DNA of 64,000 nt from Ophioderma brevispina. Its lineage: Eukaryota > Echinodermata > Ophiuroidea > Amphilepidida > Ophiodermatidae. A program made the translations under genes and the position numbers. Shown one piece after another: positions 1-11,960 of this stretch (positions within the stretch are counted from its first letter, which is position 1; each line of letters starts with the position of its first letter). The notes beneath the pieces are model-generated. The model made no database searches, was not told the DNA's origin, and was given only the letters and a program-made list of their open reading frames with translations. The stretch spans positions 62,001 to 126,000 of the forward strand of contig JAMKCH010035170.1 in assembly GCA_023653785.1 (NCBI GenBank), in the 5' to 3' direction.

Positions 1-1370
1 GTCTTGATTTAAATAAACGCCTCATGAAAAAAAATTTACATCTTTTCACCTAAGGCGCGCATTGGGCATTATGAAAAAAAGAGTATCTGAGCACAATGAT
101 CCAGTACACTATTATACACCTGACCACCGCTAACACATACATTATTTTGTATCACTACCGATTAGTGTATATGCAACGGCACCCACGATGTGGAAGAAGC
201 GGAGGCGCCATGCTTTCTATTGTTGGTACTCTAAAGTTTTCTTTGTGGTCGGCAAAACATGCTAGACGGTGAATTTCCTAAAGATTACGTCACGTTTGCC
301 TCTCTAATCTATATAGAACCTCTTTGCATAGAACGTGTGCTCTGCACGGTATTCAATGAATATCTTAAGAATTAGAAAGGATCAGATTTTTTGGTTGATA
401 GACCGTAAATACCGTGCGATTTGTTACCAAATGACTCCCATTTGCATTGTTTCCATCATTTTCCTTTATGATTACCGTGTGGCATAGCACCGATTTAAAT
501 AGATTGGAATAGATATAATAGACATGTGTATTAAACTTTGCCCATATTAATGATTAGGCGTACGTGCAATGATTGTTTTAACAACGCCGTATTTTACACA
601 CAACCAACGAAAAGCCATTGCTGATCCCTATGAACATATATTTCGTGCAATATTGTACGATAAGCACAAAACAGGGTCTGAAGATTTGTTAAGAATAAAA
701 TCTGTACTTATTTTTGGTAATTTGGGGGGGGGGAATGGTTTTAAGCTTCTTTCAATAAATTCAGACATTTCGGGTGCACTACATGTTGATTTGTATTTTA
801 AAATATTGTTGAAAAAACGTCACAGATCCCCAAATGTCATTAATTTTTATCCTAGTTTTGGTCCAAATTTTGGTAATAAAATAGCCATAAGATTTGAACA
901 AAATAATCATATTCCATCCATTCCATTTTTACTATGCAAATTGTACCAGAATTGTATAGCATAAAAAAGAAAACCCTGAGCAGAAGTTTGATACATCTTC
1001 GCTTCTATAGCGTTGTACAAAGTGTATAATGTGCTGGACAAAATGGCACAAACTGTGCATAAAAAGGGTTAATTCAGGTTCAGGCACTCGCGGTTATACA
1101 TGTACTATTTTAAAAATTTTAGCCACTTTTTTTGTCTACTCTCAAAATCGCCTAAAATCATGAAATGTTAATAACAGCTTGTAGATTGTTGAAAAATAGA
1201 GATGTTGGCATCCAGAGGTGTCCAAACCATGAAAGGAATTCTAATGAGATCTCACGGGGTAAATGAGAAATAGTAGCTTTTCTTTCAGGTATTTTTGATC
1301 ACTTCCTCCGCGTAAAATATAGTTACTTATGAGCTCTTATGTTTATACAAGTACCTGTATTCTGTACTGC
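1..1370. other. No recognised gene
   Basis: AT-rich sequence. The only sizeable open frame is 569-964 on the plus strand (131 codons); it shows no domain, signal peptide or codon pattern I recognise and is probably chance. A 10-base G run sits at 724-733. Nothing else is supported. Confidence 0.6.
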
Positions 1371-1458
1371 AGGGCCCGCCTTGGAAATCAGGGCTTGTGT
1401 CCACTGAAGGTGCTTACCGCCCTAAATGAGCTTAAATAAATAAAAATAAATAAAATGG
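1371..1458 (+). mobile_element. Possible LINE 3' tail
   Basis: A GC-richer stretch beginning near gcccgccttggaaatcag runs into a simple TAAATAAA-type tail at about 1430-1455. That arrangement resembles the 3' UTR and A-rich tail of a non-LTR retrotransposon. No coding sequence of such an element is seen upstream, so this would be a heavily 5'-truncated copy. Family unknown. Confidence 0.25.
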
Positions 1459-4400
1459 GGAGGGGCCGGGGGGGGGCTATTAGTCGATCTGGACTTGGCC
1501 CTATAATCTAATGATAGCGTAAAGTGAAAATATATTCGACTGTAAAAAGGCCCAAAGGTCATTTTATGCATCACTTTATAGAGTATCAATGAAATTCATA
1601 GGGAATTCGGTTTTTTAGAATTCAATTGGGGGACACTCACAAGCCGCACCGGCGGGCCCGGGAGAACGAGTCATTAGAGACCCCCTTTTTAACTGACTTG
1701 CTCCCATACCTTTTTTTTCCTTCTGCTATGCGCTATACCCATTAATCATCAACTTTAATGTACATGTATTTTGTTACATTCAATTACCCCGTTTATTTTA
1801 GTCCATCGTGGAAGCACGCTCGCCCCCCACTAGAGGGCAGTGCTGCTTCTAGATGGACTACTTTATTTACAATTTGCTGCCCATGGCCCCACTTAGTTTA
1901 CAATGGGCTCCTTTCTCTTGTTTGTTTGTTTGTTTTTCTCTTGTGTATGCCCGAACTAAGTAGGCTTGAAATGGCTGAAACGTATATACTGTACTTGCTG
2001 ACTTTCCTTGACATTAAGCACATTGCACGCGCGACAAAATGTCAAGAGAACTTTTAAAATGCTTAAATAGTTGCTATTTGTGTTGGCGCATTAATTTCAT
2101 ATAGTCCTTTTTCTATTTTCTGTAATTTTTAACATCCGATTTAGTTCAATCAATTTTAAAAACAACTATAATCATTAAATTCGCTAGTTGGACAAATTTG
2201 AATAGCCGTAATAGAATTGGTTTTATTTTTTGACAAGTTGTGCGAGCAGCGGGCTGAAAAAATGCCCATCTTTGAACAAAAATAGGCAATGTGGATTCGT
2301 GTTTAAGCTTTTGTAAAGTTACAAGAAAGCAAAACACTTGCCAGGGATTTACAGTGAAGACTCAAGAATAAGCACATATAATAGTCCTCCGCGTAGCGGG
2401 GGCCTCGAAGAAAGCACCATTAGCAAATGAAGTCAAAGTGAGGAATATCAAGCTAGGCATTTTGTTGACAAGGGAAGGAAAGATAAAGGAGTTGTTCTTC
2501 ATCTGCTTTGACATAACATTCAAATAATAACTTCACGTAGTCATCAAAGGTAACTCTGACTCAACCAACATACCTCAACTTGATCAATTTCGAGTTGGGC
2601 TTCGGCTAGTCTCGCCTCATTTGAGACATCGGTTTTAAAACAAAAGGCATGCGGAATGTAATTAACATAAACATAGTAAAAATATAAATTTTATCATCTT
2701 TCACTGTAATCTTCGCGCCAGCTTCACCAGATCAAAAGAAGTGGGCGAGTTCTACATGCACATTTCTCCATCACCTTGTATACGATCTTTGTACTAACCT
2801 AAGGGGGGGGGGGGTGGACGTAAGATTCGCTGACTTTGACCCAAGCATATGAAAGTAAGTAAATTTCTCCTTGGGATACACTTAGCAGTACTTCAGAATT
2901 TTAGATAACATCACTGCATCAACCCGTCTTATATATGTTGTAGTATACGGATGTTGATATTACCTCCTCCTTCTCGAAGTGTTGCCGCATCCTTTCTATT
3001 TTCTTATCGTTATCGAAATGAGCTCAAAGTGTTTACCCGTGCGCCTCAAGTGGTCGCTTCACTTCTTCAGGACACGAGATAAGGTCGCCCCATCAATACG
3101 TGTTCGCCAATGAGAAGCGCTCCATTAAAAGCGAAGTTTTAGTTACTACTTGAGAGATTTAACTTTTATATCTTTTTATGCCAAGTAGAGCGTAGCGTAT
3201 AAGCAGTTTTTTTCGAAGAAGTTGTGTGGAATTTTAAATCGAAGGAGGTAGAGAATGTTGGATACCAGATATTGTGTGTGGAGGTTAGGGGGGAGGTTGC
3301 ATCTTGATCCTTACACTGTTTATATCGAAGTAACTTGTTTTTTTCAATTGTTAAAGACTACTACTGAAAGTTTTTAGAAACTTACATCAGGTAAACAACT
3401 ATAGTACTAACAAAAAACACCACATTAAACAATTCAGGGCTATGAATGAAACAAGATATGACCGTTTAATCATAAGAATTAATCACCGTGTTGAATGTCT
3501 GATTAAATAATTAGGACCTTCATGCTTTAAGCTTTTAAACACTTGAATGTGTTTATTTCAGTGTTTGCCACTTTTTAATTTTCGCTGTAAATTACATATT
3601 TAGAGGGATTGTAACACTTTCTATACATATCAAAGTTGTTTTAAGTTTACAATGTCATAACAATAACACTGATATAAGGGGTTCCAAAAAAGTTCCCCCC
3701 ATACAATTCAAGGACATTTCCAAAATTTCCAAAAGTCGAGGACATTTCTAAAATTCAAGGACATTTCGTTGCATAACTTCACTGTAGAACACTGGATGTT
3801 TAGAAGATTGTAGAGGTGTCAAGATGAAACATAATGGCTCTGCCACAAAAGTGTTGCTTTTCAAAAGAGTGAAAGTGCTTTTTTGAAAAGCAGACGCTGG
3901 ACTGCTCTCGAGCTACCTTACATTGTGCCTGACAAGTATAGCAACAAAAGGTTTGGTGGTTGGGGACATCCCCCAAGGGAAGACTTATACACAGCAGACG
4001 GCAGCATCACAACACATCTTTCAACAAAGCCCCGATTAGGTCACTTGTCTCTTTCAACCGGAAACCTGCTACGCCGCACCCAAACGTCTCACGCTCACAA
4101 TTCTAAAGCCTATGAGTGTGGGATGGAGCCAGACAATCTAAAGTAGCCTATTGGTACCACCTGGGGGGGGGGCAAGAGGCATTTATACCAGAGGCTACCT
4201 CATACTATGACATAAGCGAACAAAAAAAAAAAATATATGATGGCCATTCTGTAGGGGTAGCTTAGCGAGCTAGGGGCTCGCAAAAGATTATACAGGGGTC
4301 AAATTGAAAAAGTGGGCCAAATGTTGTTGAATTGCATACCAAAATGTTGTATGATGAAGGATTAAAAAAAATGTATAGTTGTGCATCTCTGACTTACCGT

Positions 4401-4500
4401 TATTGGAGTATAAGCTGAAAACTGTTATTGTAGGTCAAAGGTTAAATTAGCTTCTACAGGGGCAATCTAAAAAAAGCTTCATTTCAGTGGAAATGGTCTC
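1459..4500. other. No recognised gene
   Basis: Mixed AT-rich DNA with short G runs (1468-1476, 2803-2814). An 87-codon plus-strand frame at 3883-4146 has no recognisable domain. A tRNA-like stretch near 4257 was examined and rejected. No gene or repeat can be supported. Confidence 0.55.
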
Positions 4501-5540
4501 ATTGCCCCGCGCGGGAGCGCGGGGTATAGATGTGAATAACTTGACAGACTGGAGATTTTGCTACGGTATTGCACCTGAAAAGCCTGAGTCATAATAATTT
4601 TTCATGACAATTGAAAATGATGAACAGTGCTACAAGGATTACGAAAATGAGTTGTGATGAACATGCGTAAATATGTATGCAAACACAAAATAGTTTTTGG
4701 TGTAAGGTAAAATGATGATCAGTGTGAGATAGATGTTATTTTCAGTGGTTTTATACAAATTTATATTGGATCTGTACAAAGTTCTATTTCCACGTGTTTA
4801 AGTGGATCAAATATAAGGAGGCCAGTTGGGCGAAGGCCAGCAGTTGCCTGGTTATAACATTCATAATCACAATGTAATAAAACAAGAAACTGTTGGGCTG
4901 GGCACCAATGTATGCCCGCCGCAAATGGCAGGAATATTTAAACCATCCGACAAAATAGCAAAGAATGAGAGATTAATATCATTTCCAAACAAAAAAATGC
5001 TAGTAGTGTATGTTGAAACTTTTATTGAAAAATGTGGTAAAATAGTGTATCGTAATCAAACTTAATTAACTCAAGTTCACTATACTCTTGTTCAAGTGTA
5101 CTGTAGTACCTAGTCGACTCGACCATCGTAACTGATGTGTCCAGCTGTCAAGACATTGTAAATAATTTCTGAATATGCATTATGAAAACACAGGCACTGC
5201 TGCTGGCACTTCGCCCAAATGGCCTGATTTTTGACCCCACTTAACACGTGGAAATCTGATAGAACCTTGTACAGATCAATATAACTTGTTATTAAAAAAC
5301 ACTGAAAAATACAATCTATCTCCACACTGTATCATCATTTTACTTACAAAAAAACTATTTTGTGTTTGGCATTAATATTGATGCAATGTTCAAATACAAC
5401 CAACGTAATGTTCCTGTTTCATCATTTTCAATTGTCATGACAATTGTTAGGACCAAGGGCTTCCAGGCTTCAATTCAGCAAAAACTCCATGTCTGTCAGT
5501 TTACTCCATCTCTATAGCCCGCGCTCCGCGAGGCGCAATA
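4501..5540. mobile_element. Foldback element with ~350 bp inverted arms
   Basis: Bases 4501-4850 and 5191-5540 are inverted copies of each other, separated by a loop of about 340 bp. Matching blocks include the outer GC-rich hairpin (gccccgcgcgggagcgcggg at 4504 against the complement of gcccgcgctccgcg at 5518), the block tcatgacaattgaaaatgat, the block aacacaaaatagttttt, and the inner block around tccacgtg followed by gggcgaag. Homology stops abruptly outside 4501 and 5540. This is the structure of a foldback or palindromic non-autonomous DNA element. No transposase frame is visible and no target duplication is clear. The arms differ by scattered substitutions and small indels, so the copy is not recent. 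Confidence 0.75.
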
Positions 5541-5930
5541 AGTATAGTTTGGACAATGTTACAATGTTATAGTTACCAAGTTCCACCCAAAATTAACCCC
5601 AGACCCTTGTTATCCTTATGGATTGTTGGCAAGGTTTTAAAACCCCAAGTCAGACAAGACGAGAAGACTATGCTCCTGTGACCAGTCATGCCATGAATGT
5701 AGCTTGCGTTCTCTTCGGAGTGAGGTGTTCCAGCTTGCAAAGCCATCTTAATGGTTTCCATTCTAAGGAACTGTAAAGTAGGCGCATTGACTTGCCACGT
5801 TGTTGCTCATCACCTCGCATCAACTGTTCCTAGCCACAAACAAATGCATGAGCTTCACATAAAAAATGAAGACGAAAAAGAAAAGAACAACATCACACAA
5901 TGCCTGACAGGAGAGTTCCCGGGACCAAAG
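5541..5930. other. No recognised gene
   Basis: Short open frames on both strands (5573-5761 minus, 5751-5963 plus) lack recognisable motifs. Nothing else seen. Confidence 0.5.
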
Positions 5931-5933
5931 CGC

Positions 5934-6022
5934 TCAACCCACCACCGCCCGTCGCAGGAATAGAATCACAGTAGGCTGAAAGAATATGCAGGATGGTAGT
6001 ATATAAGCTTGGGCTTGATATG
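5934..6022 (+). repeat. Dispersed repeat, copy 1 (copy 2 at 7060-7154)
   Basis: This stretch, with gtaggctgaaagaatatgca followed by ataagcttgggcttgatat, recurs with substitutions and indels at 7060-7154. The second copy lies inside the 29 bp satellite, so it interrupts that array. The two copies share orientation. Function unknown; likely a fragment of one dispersed element. Confidence 0.6.
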
Positions 6023-6119
6023 GTGGCGGTTCTGCAGTTCTCCTTTGATGGTCGCGAGCGTCCAAGCAAACACTGATGTGGCGATGGGCATGAGGGGTAT
6101 TCCTCACTCATGATGGATG

Positions 6120-6440
6120 TGCAATCACCTTATCCGGACATAAATAACAACACAGAAGTCGAATGTATGTTCATCAACTTTTAATGCTCATATAACGGTA
6201 GGTCGGTCCGGATCCCACGGATAGAGAGTAACGGATGGAGTATCTGCTGTTAGCTGGTTAGGAGAGGAGAGCGCTGGCTCCGCTAGCTGAACTGACATGA
6301 ACCGGCTATAAGCGTGGCGGGTACAGAGAGGACGATTCCTTCAAGAAGTCCTACTTATATACACTGGCACGTGACCACTACGTCACACATATAAGCGCCC
6401 TCTTATCATTTTACATTTTCGACTACAACACACCAAATCT
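6120..6440 (-). promoter_or_regulatory. LTR-like promoter/poly(A) block
   Basis: Read on the minus strand, the block has a TATATAAG box (plus 6354-6361) just after a CACGTG-containing stretch, then about 170 bases later an ATTAAA poly(A)-type hexamer (plus 6179-6184). A TGTTG start is possible near 6432. TATA box, transcript start and poly(A) signal within ~300 bases is how a retroelement LTR is organised, so this could be a solo LTR. No second LTR, primer site or flanking duplication was found, so the call is tentative. Confidence 0.3.
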
Positions 6441-6609
6441 GTTGCATTGCCTAAAAACGTAGATGCTAGAACAAGCCGGATGCGGCCACGCTTTCAATCT
6501 CACCATGGTAACGATTTATGTTGAGTGAACAGTTAGCTGCTATACATTCATAAGAAGACCAAACCAAATAAAATCTTCTACTGAAGAAGATTACACCATC
6601 ATTTTAAAG

Positions 6610-9600
6610 AAATTAGCAAAGGACTACAGTAATCACACCAATCACGCGGCACGGGCTACAGTGATCATCCAATCATTGAGTGCATACAGTAATCACTCTA
6701 AATATGAAAGTACTTATAGTGATCGTGGTAGTGGCCTTTAGTGAACACTCAAATCATGGTACCTACATACAATGGTCACTCCAATAATGGAGTGCCCGCT
6801 GTGATCACTCCAATCATGGAATGCTTACAGTGATCACTCCAAAGTGCCTACAAACTCACCAATTAGGGTGCCTACAGGTGAACCTTTCAATTATGGAGGC
6901 CTTTCACCAAGATCACTCCAATATGGAGTGACTTCAATTATGACGTACCTACAGTGACCCACGGAGGGCCTATAGTCATGATAGTGAACATTCAATCATG
7001 GTGTAACGACCTATTCACTCGTCAATCAGAGTGCCCACAGTGATTAACACCAAAGCCGCTGAAACCCCACTACGGCCGTCGTCGCAGACGTAGACTAGAG
7101 TAGGCTGGAAAGAATAGATTACAGGATGTATTATAAGAAGCTTGGACTTGAATATTGAGATCATGATTATAACGGAGTGCCTGATCACTCCAATCATGGA
7201 GTGCCTACAGTAATCAATTCCAAATACTGAGTGCTCTACAGTGATCACTCCAAATACGAAGTACCTACAGTGCTATATGGAGTGTTACAGTGAACCTTAC
7301 AAATACGAGTTACCTTCGTCATGGAGTGCCTACCTTACCATTTCATGAACTCCAATCATTGAGTGCGGCCCACTACTCAGATATGAATTACTACAGTAGT
7401 GACCATGAATTACCTACAATGAACACTTCAATCATGTGGTGCCTAAAAAGATCGTATCAATAGCTGGAGTGAACATTCAAATACTACAGTTACTGAAATG
7501 CATCAGTGAACATTTCAATCATGGAGTGAGTGCTTATTACCATTATCACTTCGATCATTCAAGCGGCCACTGGACATTTTCCAAATTTCTTCAATTTGCT
7601 CTCAAAATGGTAGTCTAGGCCAGTGGAAGAACAGAGATATATTTACACATAAAAATAAACATACCCCAAAAACAGATAGGTAATTGATTATGAGGATAAA
7701 GACGTCTCGTTACATGTAGGCTAACTTTTAAGTGTTTCATAACTTTAATCAACAAATGTGTTATATTACATGAATATTTGACTCGTACTCACTATATGAA
7801 ACACACAGGTTTTATAGACCGATCAAACAACGTGCATAGCGTGGGAACAGGATACGGCGTGCGTTTCTGTACCCATAAGGGAAGTTGATTTTTGGTCTTA
7901 AGCATTTCGGGTGGGGCTTTTGTTATAAAGCCTTACAGCCATGCAAAAATATCGATTTTGAAAACTTTGAGCGCGCATATTTTTCAAATGTGCCAGGGTC
8001 TTTAAGTGACTACCAGGATCAGTAAATCATGGAGCCTACATGTCATTCCAAGTACCTACAGTGATCATGGAGTGCCGACAGTGAAAACACTCCAATCAAA
8101 GAGTGCTTACCTACCATGATCAAACCACACCGATCCGGGGTGCCTACAGTGATTCATTCAATACGGAGCGACTCCAAATATCACACAATCATGGAGTGAC
8201 CACAGTGATCAATCAAATATGAAGTACCTCACTACCATAATACACTTCCATCAGAAGTTCCTATATAGTGATCCACTTCAGTCATTGGAGTTCACAGTTA
8301 TCGCTCCAATCATGGAGTGCCTATAATGAATCGCCCTCCAAATACAAAGTATTCCAGGATCATGGCTCCAACCATGGAGTTCCTACAGTAGACGAATGAA
8401 GTGCCCTACAAGGAAACATCCACTCAGTGGGGGTACCTACCACGATCACTCCAATCATGGAGTGACATTCAAAATACGAAGTACCTACAGTGATCCCGGA
8501 GTGCCATACAGTGAACACCACAATCATGGAAGTGCTTACCTACCAATGGGTTCATCAAATCATGGAGTGTGCACCACAGTGATCAATCGCAATCTGGAGC
8601 GCCCACAGTGATCACCCCCATATAAATACCTAATTGATTATGGAGTTCCTACCTACCATTGATCCAATAGGAGAGCCACAGTGATCACCCCAAATATGAA
8701 GTACCTATGGTGAACACTTCCTGTCTACGTGAATAGTCCAATTATGATTGCGCCATATAGTGATACTCAAAAGAAGACCTACATTGATTATGGAGTGCCT
8801 ACCTGCATCGATCCACTTTCAAATATGAATAACCTTATAGTGATCATGAAGTGCTTACAATGAACACTCCAATCATAGAGTGACATACCCGTGATCAGTC
8901 CAATGTGAGTGCCCATAAGTGATCATTCCAATCATGGAGGCAGAGTGATTACTCCAAATATGAAGTACCTACAGGACTCTGGAGTGCCTTATGACACTCA
9001 AATCAGGGAAGTGCCATACATTACATGATCTCCAAATGCCAGGGAATACATGATCACTCCCATCATGGAGTGCCTACAGTGATCACTACAAATATGGAGT
9101 GCCTACAGTAATCAAACTCCAAATACGGAGTCCTCACAGTAATAACTCCAAATACGGAGTACCTACAGTGTCAGGAAAAGTTTGGGAGTGAACATTCCAA
9201 ATGCGAAGTACCTCCAATCATGGAGTGCGGCCCACAGTGATTGCTCCAGATATGAATTGACTACAGTGACAGAATTGCCTACAATGAACACTCCATCATG
9301 GGGTTGCTCCTACAAGTCACTCCAATCATGGCGTGGCATTAAAATTGATGTATCTACGTGACCATGGAGTGCCTAAAGTGAATATTTCAATCATGGAGTG
9401 CCTTACTACCATGATCACTTCAGTCATGAAGTACCTACAGTGACACTTCAATCATGGAGGTCCTACAGTAATCACTCCAAATATGATAGTAGTACTACAT
9501 GATCATGGAGTGCCGCACAGGGAAACCACTCAATCATAGAGTGTATACCTACCATGATCAACCACCAATCATGGTAGTGTCTACAGTGATCATTTCACGG

Positions 9601-10190
9601 AGCGCCTACATATGATCACACCAATTCATAGAGTGCCCCCGGATACTCCATCATGAATAGCCCCGTTACCTGCTATGATCACTCCAATCATGGGGTCTCT
9701 AGTGATCACGAAACATGGAGTTCTACAGTGATCACTCCACTAAGGAGTGTCTACAGTGATCACTGCCAAATATGAATTACCTATATGACCAGGAGTACCC
9801 TATAATTGAACACCAATGAGTTGACCCTTACCCTCAGTCCAACGACGGGAGTGCCTTACGGCCTACAGTGATCCTCCACTAATGGAGAACCTACAGTGAT
9901 CACTACAAATATGAAGTCTACAGTGACCATGTAGTGACTACAGTGAAACACTCCAATTCATGGAGGTCTCCATGGGAGGTGATTGGCGTGTCCAGTGTTA
10001 GTTGTTAGTGAACCTACACATCAGGGAGTGCCTACCTACCATGTCCAGCTCAATGAAAGGAGTGCCTACAGTGATCATGTTCTAATCACTTAGTGTTAAC
10101 AACGTGAGTGATCAATCCAATCTTGGAGGGCATACATGTGATCACTCTAATATGAAGTAACCATACAGTGATCATGGAGTGTCTTTAGTG
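6610..10190. repeat. 29 bp palindromic satellite array
   Basis: A tandem array whose consensus reads approximately TGGAGTGCCT ACAGTGATCA CTCCAATCA (29 bases), of the order of 100 copies. Each unit contains the palindrome GTGATCAC, and ACTCCA followed by a short spacer and TGGAGT, so both strands can fold at every unit. Copies vary heavily by single-base insertions and losses; the AATCATGGAGT variant alternates with AAATATGAAGT. The array is interrupted by the dispersed repeat at 7060-7154 and by unrelated sequence at about 7615-8020. A hairpin (aatcttct-actg-aagaagatt) sits just before its left edge at 6572-6592. It encodes nothing recognisable. Confidence 0.9.
7615..8020. other. Non-satellite interruption of the 29 bp array
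   Basis: About 400 bases with no trace of the 29 bp unit split the satellite into two blocks. No open frame or terminal repeat is evident. It could be an old insertion or a relic of pre-satellite DNA. Confidence 0.6.
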
Positions 10191-10194
10191 GCTA

Positions 10195-11450
10195 GCGGAA
10201 AACTGCCTCACTTTCGTGATTAAAATAACCATAGCGAGAGTTTTACCGCTTGCCGGTACTAGCTGCCTATCAACGGTATTCAACGGTCAGGAAAGGGCCA
10301 AAATGAATAGGTCCCAGTTAGTACCATTTTCCGGTGGTATATTGGACAGAAAGCCCGAAAATGACTGTTGATGTGGGAGTTACATCATGAGTTCATTTTC
10401 ATGCCTAAGTTACAGATAATGCGATGGAGCACTTGGAAGTGCCTTTTTAATGGCACCGTAAAAATTGCTATGCCCAACCAATGCTAACTCACTTTACGTT
10501 CACGCACGGTAAAAGGGCACCTCAGAGAACTAATCGCTTGCTCTGTGCATTGCTCCGTTGTTTTTCCATGTGAGCATATCCATCAAATTACGAGCCACAT
10601 TTTTCAAAACTCATCCAGTCAAAGGGAAGAAAAATATGCCAAGAAAGAAGTGAGAGAAAAAATGACCCCACCACGGTCACGTTGAAGGAAAGAATAAGGA
10701 CACCGGGAGTGTCGACAAAAGCACGTTACCATCGAGTACTCATTTTAATTGATTTTTACATTAATTGTACCATCAAGCATTCTTTTATTGTTTTAATGAT
10801 TTGATGGCTATGACTGATAAGTAAGCACCCATCACTAGTTCAATCACTATCATCAATCAAGTACGTAGATTGAAGATGGCGTCACGTCGACGACGTACGA
10901 CGTGAACATCACACGGCGCCTTAGACGATGACCCGGGATGAGAGGATGCCCCGGGCGGGATGATGCATAGGGATGAAAGCGGGCGGAAAATAGGAGCCAT
11001 TCGCCAATACTGTCAACCAGCTGGTTAAACAGCCAGGGGAAAGGTGGCTACAGTTTGTCCTCTCATCATTTGACACAAGGGGGAAGTTTTAAATGAATGA
11101 CTAAATGGGTTAAATGCATCTTGCAACACACGCACTTTCGTCAAGTTCCTCCGAAATTTGGCAAAAATATTTGAAAATTGGTCATTAGGTTATTCAAAGA
11201 ACTTTCAAAAATGACATTCATGATATAATTGTCGGGTTATTTATGGTTTTGAGCTAGTGGTAGAATTACGGCTTGTTTTTCGTCAATTGCTTGCTTGGAA
11301 AAGTTTCTCAAAAATTTAATTTGCGTCGAAAACTAATAATAAAACAAGATTGTTGACTCCCTACAGACTTTCGTGAGACACCGTTACTACCATTTCTTTG
11401 GCAGCCATTGCCCAATCGTTTATAGAATAACTAGTGCATTCCGCGTGTGT
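10195..11450. other. No recognised gene
   Basis: Single-copy-looking sequence to the right of the satellite. No open frame above chance length, no clear repeat, no RNA gene seen. Confidence 0.55.
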
Positions 11451-11535
11451 GACCTTTGAACTATAGTGTGACCTGTGAACTCGGATTAGTTATGTACTCC
11501 GTCAGTGGCTCTTTGGACAAAATTGGTGGTTCATT

Positions 11536-11661
11536 ATTTTTTTTTTTTTATTTTTTTTTTTTTTTTTTTTTTCGGTTTTTGTTTTTTTTTGTTTTTTTTT
11601 TGTGGTTGATTTTGGTTTGTGGTGTTTTTTTTTTTTGTTGTTTTTTTTTTTTTTTTTTTTT
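11536..11661. repeat. Poly-T low-complexity tract
   Basis: T-dominated sequence interrupted by single G, C or A. It produces a phenylalanine-rich false open frame at 11456-11707. It may be the tail of a minus-strand retroelement, but no element body is recognisable. Confidence 0.85.
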
Positions 11662-11674
11662 AGTTTTTTTTTGT

Positions 11675-11960
11675 GCGGCATTTCTACGAAAAATGACCTC
11701 TAGATGACCTTGACCTTTGGGATTGATTGAACCCTGACAAAACGTCAGATGCCCACCTTACCTTCATGACAAAATATCAGCCCATTATATGTCCAAAAAA
11801 AGCATACGAAATGCCAGCTGGCAACAGAAGGGCATTTTTACGAAACCTTTGACCTTTTGGGTCACTCTGAAACTGATAACAAAAGTCAGGAATGGGTGTT
11901 TCCTACCTGCATGCCAAATCAGCTCCATAGGTCAGAGGGCAACTAAAACGCATAACGGAC
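11675..11960 (+). repeat. Two diverged tandem copies of a TGACCTTTGACC-type repeat
   Basis: Two consecutive ~130-140 base segments share order and motifs: catttctacgaaaaatgacc against catttttacgaaacctttga, then a tgacctt(t)gacctttggg-like core, ccctgacaaaacgtcagatg against a related ctgataacaaaagtcaggaat, then a ccatgacaaa/ctgcatgccaaatcagc-like end. A related core recurs near 36348. This looks like a decayed mobile element with an internal duplication; class not determined. Confidence 0.45.

Noticed and set aside
569..964. 131-codon open frame as a possible gene
   Set aside because: No recognisable domain, no homologous-looking motif, AT-rich composition like the flanks and no promoter or splice context.
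4255..4320. tRNA-like A box (tagcttagcg...) with a possible B box
   Set aside because: No proper B box, acceptor pairing or anticodon arm could be assembled.
6610..10190. CRISPR-like array of short palindromic repeats
   Set aside because: Repeats are directly contiguous with no unique spacers, there are no cas genes, and the surrounding DNA is animal.
11456..11707. Phenylalanine-rich 83-codon frame
   Set aside because: Produced by the poly-T tract at 11536-11661.
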